Source: Treponema sp. (GTDB lineage Bacteria > Spirochaetota > Spirochaetia > Treponematales > Breznakiellaceae). From it: a stretch of DNA of 11,738 nt. Shown in pieces: positions 6,710 through 11,738 of the stretch. The stretch lies in NCBI GenBank assembly GCA_031255615.1, contig JAIRSD010000014.1:1-11738 (forward strand), in the 5' to 3' direction. Below the pieces are notes generated by a model. It was not told the origin of the DNA and searched no databases. It was given only the letters and a program-made list of their open reading frames with translations. Every line of letters starts with the position of its first letter. Within the stretch, counting starts at the first letter, position 1. Position numbers and translations under genes: made by a program.

Positions 6710-7740
6710 TGGCGGAACCTTTGGTCAGGCTGGGGAATCTGACAAAAAATTTCCCCGTGGGAAAGTCCTTTTTCGGACGGGGCCGGCACTATGTCCGGGC
6801 GGTGGACGACTGTTCCCTGGAGATCTTTCCCGGCGAAAGTTTTGGGCTGGTAGGGGAATCGGGGAGCGGCAAATCCACCATCGGCCGCTGTATTCTGAAT
6901 TTGATCAGCCCCAGTTCCGGCCGGATAGAATTCGCGGGAAAGACTATTTTTGACAGCAAAGAGGGAATCCATCTTTCCTACCGGGAAATGCTCCCCCTCC
7001 GCCGGGATATGCAGGTTATCTTCCAGGACCCCACCGCCAGCCTGGATCCCCGGATGAATATCGGCGACATCGTCATGGAGGGCTTAAAGAAGCATCGCGC
7101 GGCGGAACCGGGAGAGGCGGAGAAGATCGCGGGGGATTATCTGGAACTCTGCGGCATAAGCCGGGACCTTATCCGGCGGCGGCCGGGGGAATTTTCCGGC
7201 GGCCAAAAGCAGCGGATCGGCATTGCCCGCGCCCTGGCCCTGAATCCCCGGTTCATCGTTGCCGACGAACCCCTTTCCGCCCTGGACGTTTCGGTCCAGT
7301 CCCAGATCCTCAACCTGATGAGCTCCCTCAAGGAACAGTTAAACCTGACCTTCCTGTTTATCTCCCACGATCTGCGGACGGTGGAATATTTCTGCGACCG
7401 TATCGGGGTGCTTTATCTGGGCTCCCTGGCGGAAATTGGTTCCACCGGCGATATTATCAACAATCCCCTGCATCCCTATACCCGGGTGCTCTTTTCATCG
7501 GTGCCCCGGGACAGGCCGGGGCTCAAACCGGAGCGGATTCAACTAAAGGGGGAAATACCCAGCGCCGTCAATGCCCCCCGGGGATGCAAATTCCATACCC
7601 GCTGCCCCTACAGCCAGGAACTCTGCGGCGTTTCCGCCCCCCCGCTTGAAAAAGTCGGGGAAAGCCATTTTGTGGCCTGCCGCCGCTGGCGGGAGCTTTC
7701 CCAGAAGAACGGCGGAGGCAAGGCGGCGGCGCAGACATAA
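6709..7740 (+). CDS. ABC importer ATPase, DppF/OppF family
   Basis: The 343-residue second ATPase belongs to the DppF/OppF branch. Walker A GESGSGKS is at 49-56, the Q-loop glutamine at 106, the signature FSGGQ at 162-166, Walker B FIVADE at 182-187 and the switch histidine at 220. MQVIFQDPTASLDPRM is typical of OppF. The C-terminal four-cysteine motif (293, 299, 306, 324) matches that of its partner. The ATG at 6709 is chosen because it overlaps the upstream stop by one base (TGATG) and GGAGG lies at 6693-6697. A GTG at 6688 would add seven residues upstream of the usual family start. It is the last gene of the operon, ending before the hairpins of the convergent spacer. The last fifteen or so residues are rich in Gly, Ala and Lys and probably disordered. 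Confidence 0.92.
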   Translation: MAEPLVRLGNLTKNFPVGKSFFGRGRHYVRAVDDCSLEIFPGESFGLVGESGSGKSTIGRCILNLISPSSGRIEFAGKTIFDSKEGIHLSYREMLPLRRDMQVIFQDPTASLDPRMNIGDIVMEGLKKHRAAEPGEAEKIAGDYLELCGISRDLIRRRPGEFSGGQKQRIGIARALALNPRFIVADEPLSALDVSVQSQILNLMSSLKEQLNLTFLFISHDLRTVEYFCDRIGVLYLGSLAEIGSTGDIINNPLHPYTRVLFSSVPRDRPGLKPERIQLKGEIPSAVNAPRGCKFHTRCPYSQELCGVSAPPLEKVGESHFVACRRWRELSQKNGGGKAAAQT

Positions 7741-7839
7741 CCCCGGCGATCCCCGTTTCGCGCCCGGCAAAGGGCGGAGGAGCGCCGGGGCCGGAGCGGA
7801 GCCTCGGCAGCCCGGTCCCCGGCGGGCGGGGAGGCCTCC
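7741..7839. terminator. Hairpin pair between convergent genes, possible two-way terminator
   Basis: Directly after the ATPase stop codon, CCCCGGCG (7741-7748) pairs with CGCCGGGG (7783-7790). An inner CGCCC/GGGCG stem (7761-7776) lies between them. A second palindrome, GGAGGCCTCC, is at 7830-7839. No T-run is present on either strand, so factor-dependent termination or simple mRNA-end protection is as likely as intrinsic termination. Positions 7809-7825 repeat part of the module found at 431-468. Confidence 0.4.
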
Positions 7840-7887
7840 AAAGAGACTTGATATTCGGCGTTCCCGCGCCAACCGGGGGCAGCCGGC

Positions 7888-9024
7888 TTAGCCCCCGAAG
7901 GACCCAAGAAAATTTGCCGTCGGTTCCCAGGCATCCTCCCCGTAGCCCCCGGCCATGAACCAGGCGGAGGGGAGGCCCCGGTCCCGGAGGAACGAAAAAA
8001 TGAGCCGGTCCCGTTCCAGGCACTGTTCTTTGGTCAGGGCGATGAGCCTGGTGGAGGGAAGGCCGTCCTTTTCATACACGTCTACCCCGTCAATCACGAT
8101 GACCAGGCCCGGTTTTCTGCCGCCGGAGCGTTTTTCCAATTCCGCCAGTCCTTCGCGGAGCCGGGGGATGTAACGGGCTTCCTCATGTTCGGCGATGGGA
8201 ATGTCGATGTCCGATTCCACCAGCGGGGCCCGGCCTTGTTCCGCCTTCGCTAGGCTTTCGGCATCCAGGGGCCAGCCGGAGGCCATGTGGACCGAGAGAG
8301 CGGTGATCTCCGGGTCTTTTCCTATAAAGGTTTCCCCCCGGTCCCGGGAGAATTTGACCAGCTCCGCGCTGCCGTCCCCCTTGTGGGCGTCCACGTCAAT
8401 GATCCAGATAAAGGCCGCCCGGCCTTCGGCCTGGATCTTGCGGGCGGCCAGGATGATGTCGTTAAGAAGGCAAAAACCGGACCCCGTGTCGTAGCGGCCG
8501 TGATGCTGCCCCCCGCCCAGATAAAAACAGAAGCCGCCGCCGGGAATCCCCGCCGGGCTATGTTCGGGAAAGACCCCGGGAATGTTTTTTCGGAGCTTTT
8601 CCCGGTCTTCCAGGGCCAGCCGGCAGGCCAGGTAACTGCCGCTTACCCGGTAGAGGATGGTGGTAAAAAGCTCCCTCAGGGGTTTCACGGCTTTGGCCGG
8701 GTCGTAGCGGTTGTAGCTTCCGTCGCTGTTGATCAATTCGTAGGTTTTCAGGAGTTCCCGCTCCAGCCCCGATCCCGGTTTGCCGGATTCATCGTAAAGG
8801 CGGGCGATGTATTCCCGCTGGTGGACCCGCTCCAGGTCTTCCCGGCGCAGAAGGGGCGAGTCCAGGCCCAGGCCCTTTGCCGCGTCGCCGAGGGATAAGA
8901 GGGGGAAGCCGCTGCGCCGTTCCGTCAAATACCGGAGAATCTTTCCCGACCGGGAGGGGGACATGGGAATATCGATCCCGTAGTCGGGCATATTTTTCTC
9001 AAGCAGTGTATCGTAGAGCAGCAT
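7888..9024 (-). CDS. Histone-deacetylase-superfamily amidohydrolase
   Basis: The 378-residue protein belongs to the arginase-fold HDAC/acetoin-utilisation/acetylpolyamine-hydrolase superfamily. These are zinc enzymes that remove acyl groups from lysines or small amines. All catalytic positions can be read. The His174-His175 pair is in GGGQHHGRYDTGSGFC. Asp210, Asp212, His214 and Asp217 are in DVDAHKGDG, where 212 and 214 bind metal and 210 and 217 pair with the histidines. The third metal ligand is Asp315 in DGVDVYEKD, and Tyr361 is in the GGY motif. Lys215 stands where class I enzymes have a second histidine. The start ATG lies just after the hexokinase stop codon (2-base gap) with no clear ribosome-binding site, so coupled translation is likely. 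Family members with MLxYD starts support this ATG. The substrate is unknown. Confidence 0.88.
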   Translation of the reverse strand: MLLYDTLLEKNMPDYGIDIPMSPSRSGKILRYLTERRSGFPLLSLGDAAKGLGLDSPLLRREDLERVHQREYIARLYDESGKPGSGLERELLKTYELINSDGSYNRYDPAKAVKPLRELFTTILYRVSGSYLACRLALEDREKLRKNIPGVFPEHSPAGIPGGGFCFYLGGGQHHGRYDTGSGFCLLNDIILAARKIQAEGRAAFIWIIDVDAHKGDGSAELVKFSRDRGETFIGKDPEITALSVHMASGWPLDAESLAKAEQGRAPLVESDIDIPIAEHEEARYIPRLREGLAELEKRSGGRKPGLVIVIDGVDVYEKDGLPSTRLIALTKEQCLERDRLIFSFLRDRGLPSAWFMAGGYGEDAWEPTANFLGSFGG

Positions 9025-9026
9025 GG

Positions 9027-10379
9027 CTATCGGGAAAGGGCCGCCACCGCGGCGCCGAAAAGACTGGCCTGTTCCACCGGGGCTATCACATAGGACCGGG
9101 GCTTGCCGTCGAAGAGCATGACATGGAGCCAGGATTCCAGGGCCTGCCGCATCCCCTTGTAGATCATGTAGGTGGTCCCCTCCACGGCGATTCTCACCGG
9201 GGAGTAGCCTTCATAGCCGGCCTGGACCCGCTCCACACAGGCGGCCGCCACCGCGGCGGAAAGCATGGCCCCCCGCTCGGTGACCAACTGGGTGATGTAG
9301 AGGATCCCCGCCAGGGCATCGGTCTCGTCCAGGCCGAGGATGCCTCCCAGGGGGCCCTCCGCCATCAGGGGGTGGTGCTGGAAGTAGTTTAAATCCCTGG
9401 TTTGCAGGCTCTGCATGGCGAGGAGTTCATCGGAACGCTTGAATGTCAGGACGCCGTCCCGCACCGCCTGTTTCAGGATGTGCAGGGTCAGGGGCCCCAG
9501 GTAGGCCCCGCTGGTGGCTTTTTCCAGGGTATAAACTCCGGGGTTCTTGGTGGTGGCGTCGTATTCCCGGTCCAGCGCCCCCTGGCAGCTTATGCCGAAG
9601 GTGCCGGTTTCGCAGACCACGATCTGGGGGGCCGGAGATTGAAAACCAATCTTGGGGATGCTCTTTTCCGGGTAGGCGGTGTTAAAGCCGGTCCCCAGGA
9701 TAAAGCCGATCACCGGCCCGCCGGGGATGCCGTATTTATCGGCGGTCTTTTCCTCCTCCCCGTCGGAAGGAATCTCCGCCACCCCGGAAAGCAGGGTGGC
9801 CACGGTGTCGTTGAGCAGCACGACGGGCCCGGAAAATTTTAGCCCCCGCCGGGCCAATGCGTCCCGCAGCCCCTTGCCCACGGGCTTCCCGGTAACTTCG
9901 GGAATATCCAGTTCCTTGCTAAAGGCCATGGGAATCCCGTCGGCGTCTTCGGTTATTGTCATGGGGTAGGAAAAGGTAAAGCCGATGCCCTCCACCGCGG
10001 AACCGGCCTTCTCCAGCAGGGGAGCGGCCACCCCGGCGATCTCGTCAAAGAACTGGTCCGCGCTTAAACGCCCCTGGGTGCCCGGCATGGGGACCTTCTT
10101 GGTTTCCTGGGCCGCCGCCTTACCCCGCTCGTCAAAACGGATCAGACTGGCCCGCAGATTGGTGCCCCCCGCGTCCAGGGCCAGCACGGTTTTCCCCGGC
10201 GGCACGTGGGACACGGGGCTGATATACGAAGGGATCATGGGAAGGCTGGAAGGCTGGCCCTGCAAGCCCCGCTCGATATGGCGAAGCACATCGCGCATCA
10301 GGGAGACCGGATCCAAACTATCGTAGTGAAAACCGTAGTAATGGGCAAAATCGGAAATTTCCTGGGGATTAAAGGCCAT
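9027..10379 (-). CDS. hxk: Hexokinase, eukaryote-type
   Basis: The 450-residue product matches the eukaryotic-type hexokinase family (Hexokinase_1/Hexokinase_2 domains), which phosphorylates glucose or other hexoses at C6 with ATP. The phosphate-binding loop DAGGTNLR is at 69-76 and the substrate loop FSYP at 136-139. The catalytic aspartate is Asp191 in LLNDTVATL, and the second phosphate motif GTGFNTAYPE is at 229-238. A glucose-binding glutamate is likely Glu257 in CETGTFG. The length fits a single 50-kDa unit. Treponema species including T. pallidum carry such an enzyme, which is rare in other bacteria. The ATG at 10379 is supported by GAGGTG a few bases upstream and by the family start. 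The open frame continues upstream to 10649, but that part is repeat DNA. It is first in a two-gene operon with the deacetylase-like gene. Confidence 0.9.
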   Translation of the reverse strand: MAFNPQEISDFAHYYGFHYDSLDPVSLMRDVLRHIERGLQGQPSSLPMIPSYISPVSHVPPGKTVLALDAGGTNLRASLIRFDERGKAAAQETKKVPMPGTQGRLSADQFFDEIAGVAAPLLEKAGSAVEGIGFTFSYPMTITEDADGIPMAFSKELDIPEVTGKPVGKGLRDALARRGLKFSGPVVLLNDTVATLLSGVAEIPSDGEEEKTADKYGIPGGPVIGFILGTGFNTAYPEKSIPKIGFQSPAPQIVVCETGTFGISCQGALDREYDATTKNPGVYTLEKATSGAYLGPLTLHILKQAVRDGVLTFKRSDELLAMQSLQTRDLNYFQHHPLMAEGPLGGILGLDETDALAGILYITQLVTERGAMLSAAVAAACVERVQAGYEGYSPVRIAVEGTTYMIYKGMRQALESWLHVMLFDGKPRSYVIAPVEQASLFGAAVAALSR

Positions 10380-10410
10380 GGAACACCTCGTTTGATAAAA
10401 TTTTACCTTT

Positions 10411-10439
10411 AGTATGAGCCCAGAGCGGCAATTCCGCAA
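10411..10439 (-). promoter_or_regulatory. Candidate promoter of the hexokinase operon
   Basis: Reading the minus strand, TTGCGG (10439-10434) is followed after 17 bases by CATACT (10416-10411). This gives four of six matches to each consensus hexamer. The hexokinase start is about 30 bases further on. The region is AT-rich compared with its surroundings (ACTAAAGGTAAAATTTTATC), as expected near a start site. Confidence 0.3.
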
Positions 10440-10492
10440 GTATGCCTTGACAACCGGCTGTTCCCCGGCTGGCGGACTCCGCGCATCGAATA

Positions 10493-10664
10493 TTTGGGCG
10501 CATTTTTGCGGAGGAGCCGCAAAAGCCGGGTTATCAAGGCAGGCTCCGGCTGCCGGGGCCGCGGCCCCGCCGCTCCGCGCCGGGTCTGTTCCGCACCCCA
10601 TCCCGTGCGCGGGCTCCCTGCGCGGAGTTTCGCGGCATCCGCGAAACACAGCCCCAGGATACCG
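10493..10664 (+). repeat. Mosaic intergenic repeat block
   Basis: Positions 10493-10511 are the plus-strand partner of 163-181. A segment around 10568-10610 (CGCTCCGCGCCGGGTCTG, then TCCGCACCCC and TGCGCGGG) repeats 1836-1880 with few changes. GTTTCGCGG/CCGCGAAAC (10627-10647, loop CAT) is a shortened form of the hairpin at 1964-1991. TTTTGCGG/CCGCAAAA near 10503-10525 and the palindrome GGGGCCGCGGCCCC (10555-10568) are further stems. The block sits upstream of the hexokinase operon and encodes no recognisable protein. Confidence 0.7.
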
Positions 10665-10708
10665 ACCGGAACCTTATGCAGCATTGCCCCTGCCATCTTT
10701 AAGCGGTT

Positions 10709-10738
10709 GCTGTTCATAAACTGTAATTTCTGAACAAC
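10709..10738. repeat. 30-bp palindrome, copy 1
   Basis: This imperfect palindrome has outer arms GTTC and GAAC and a centre AAACTGTAATTTCT. It recurs at 11181-11210, with the flanking GCGGTTG on the left and CT on the right also shared. Copy 1 is the less symmetrical. Both copies are in the same orientation, 472 bases apart, in gene-free DNA. Confidence 0.65.
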
Positions 10739-10909
10739 CCTCATGGTTTAAAAATATTGAAAAAAACAGTTGGATATTTTGAGACAAAAATCACGGCGGA
10801 AAAATTGAAAAACATGATCCCGTGAACAACCGCCGCTTAAAAACGATGCCCATATAAATTCCCTATGAAAAATCCGCATTTTTTTACGAGACCGGCAGGC
10901 TGCTTAGAG
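10739..10909. other. AT-rich gene-free stretch
   Basis: No gene, RNA gene or strong repeat was recognised here. The stretch is clearly richer in A and T than the rest of the window and contains a short inverted repeat, AAAAAT-CCGC-ATTTTT, at 10868-10883. It separates the 30-bp palindrome from the long inverted-repeat element. Confidence 0.4.
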
Positions 10910-11067
10910 CTTAAAAATCGGATATGCGGACGGAAGAAATTTACCACCAGGGCGAGGAAGGCGCACAAAGGGCGGGGATTAAAGGCGCTTTTTCATTCCT
11001 TCGTGTTCCTGGCGAGCCGCAGCTCGCCTTTGTGCGCTGCCGCCTTCGGCGGCTTGTGGTTGACATT
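10910..11067. repeat. Imperfect long inverted-repeat element
   Basis: The left arm (about 10939-10972, containing TTTACCACCAGGGCGAGG and CACAAAGG) is an imperfect reverse complement of the right arm (about 11027-11067, CCTTTGTGCGC to GGCTTGTGGTTGACATT). Inner stems are GGCGAGC/GCTCGCC (11011-11028, loop CGCA) and CCGCC/GGCGG (11040-11052, loop TTC). The outer left part 10910-10978 is repeated in reverse at 1-69. Elements with such 'TACCACC...' arms around short chance open frames are common in bacterial intergenic DNA. A short frame starting at 10865 covers it, but its translation just reflects the arms. Confidence 0.65.
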
Positions 11068-11180
11068 CTTGTTCCCGGTTCTTTCGCTTATCCGGTGATT
11101 GAGTGCAATCAAAGTACTTGCGAAAAATGCGGGTTTCCCAAGGAAATCCACGTTTTTCTTCGTTTTTAATTTGAGCGGTT

Positions 11181-11210
11181 GTTGTTCGGAAACTGTAGTT
11201 TCTGAACAAC
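11181..11210. repeat. 30-bp palindrome, copy 2
   Basis: GTTGTTC and GAACAAC form the outer arms, and GAAACTGTAGTTTCT lies inside. Apart from two mismatched pairs the 30 bases read the same on both strands. Its length and symmetry fit a protein-binding site or a mobile palindromic repeat. It lies about 110 bases after the inverted-repeat element, and no gene start is near. Confidence 0.7.
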
Positions 11211-11380
11211 TCTATTAAACAAATCCGGTGTAGCGTCTGGAAACACTTTAGTCGTAAATAAAATCAGGAATATAAATTGGTATGGCCGTAAAAATACATG
11301 GCATATCAATGTTATCTTTTGCGCGTTAAGTCTGGGCGGGCCGCCGGAGAGTCGGGCCGAAAACGTCTGACCCTTTTGGC

Positions 11381-11408
11381 GGAGTTTTGCGGGGGAGCGC
11401 GAAACTCC
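11381..11408. repeat. GGAGTTT hairpin, variant copy
   Basis: GGAGTTTTGCG (11381-11391) pairs with CGCGAAACTCC (11398-11408) through eleven pairs, one of them T·G, around a 6-base loop. It is the same hairpin as at 1964-1991 with the loop changed and one C-G pair turned to T·G. It lies directly upstream of the 86-bp array. Confidence 0.7.
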
Positions 11409-11429
11409 ACACCCGCGGATGCGTTCCTT

Positions 11430-11738
11430 GAGTTTTGGTGCGGAGCGCCAAAACTCAGAAGGCAAAAAACGGCAGGGACGCCGCCGGCATGGAGGCCGGC
11501 TGTTTCCATTTCCTTGAGTTTTGGTGCGGAGTACCAAAACTCAGAAGGCAAAAAACGGCAGGGACGCCGCCGGCACGGAGGCCGGCTGTTTCCATTTCCT
11601 TGAGTTTTGGTGCGAAGTACCAAAACTCAGAAGGCGCGAAACGGCAGGGACGCCGCCGGCACGGAGGCCGGCTGTTTCCATTTCCTCGAGTTTTGGTGCA
11701 AAGTACCAAAACTCAGAAGGCAAAAAACGGCAGGGACG
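11430..11738 (+). repeat. 86-bp tandem repeat array, 3.6 units visible
   Basis: Units start at 11430, 11516, 11602 and 11688 with an exact 86-base period, and the last is cut by the window edge. Neighbouring units differ at three or four positions. Each unit begins with a 27-base hairpin (GAGTTTTGG arms, loop GGA, GGA, GAA or AAA). It continues with ACGGCAGGGACGCCG, which can form a short stem, then GCCGGC-ATGGAG-GCCGGC (ATGGAG or ACGGAG) and CTGTTTCCATTTCCT. Because 86 is not a multiple of three, the open frames through it shift phase at each unit and do not look like a repeat protein. It is not a CRISPR array: there are no unique spacers. Confidence 0.9.

Noticed and set aside
10380..10649. 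A 90-residue N-terminal extension of hexokinase
   Set aside because: The frame is open, but this part is dispersed repeat DNA, and both the ribosome-binding site and the family start support the ATG at 10379.
10865..11098. A 77-codon gene on the plus strand
   Set aside because: The translation follows the arms of an imperfect inverted repeat and has no ribosome-binding site or recognisable domain.
11166..11723. Several short minus-strand frames with the shared string GNGNSRPP
   Set aside because: They arise from the 86-bp tandem repeat read in successive frames; since 86 is not a multiple of three they do not form a repeat protein.
11430..11738. Possible CRISPR array
   Set aside because: The whole 86-base unit is repeated, so there are no unique spacers between short repeats, and no cas gene is present.

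Overview
The window looks like chromosomal DNA of a GC-rich spirochaete, probably a Treponema relative. The clues are a eukaryote-type hexokinase of the kind known from Treponema, a periplasmic binding protein whose processed end begins 'AFA|GGRRQ' as many treponemal binding proteins do, and long intergenic stretches built of palindromic repeats. This placement is inferred from gene content, not proven.

Layout. (1) Positions 1-697 hold no convincing gene, only a mosaic of inverted and hairpin repeats. (2) Positions 722-1717 (+) encode a uroporphyrinogen-decarboxylase-superfamily protein with an MtaA-like His-x-Cys...Cys metal site. (3) Positions 1718-2085 hold five consecutive hairpins and then a near-consensus sigma70 promoter. 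(4) Positions 2086-7740 (+) encode a complete family-5 (oligopeptide/dipeptide-type) ABC importer in the order binding protein, permease, permease, ATPase, ATPase. The last four genes overlap by 14, 4 and 1 bases. The binding-protein gene is set apart by a 172-base structured spacer. (5) Positions 7741-7887 are a hairpin-rich convergent spacer. (6) On the minus strand a hexokinase (10379-9027) is followed after 2 bases by an HDAC-like amidohydrolase (9024-7888), forming a two-gene operon. (7) Positions 10380-11738 again carry no convincing gene. They hold the hexokinase promoter region, mosaic repeats, an imperfect long inverted-repeat element, two copies of a 30-bp palindrome and an 86-bp tandem array that runs off the window end.

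How it works together. The importer would capture a small peptide or similar ligand in the periplasm and drive it inward with two different ATPases. The hexokinase would commit hexose to glycolysis, and its operon partner would remove acyl groups from an unknown small molecule or protein lysine. The genes are ordinary families. The most unusual content is the non-coding DNA: several repeat modules recur in both orientations, and one hairpin changes its sequence between copies while keeping its base pairing.
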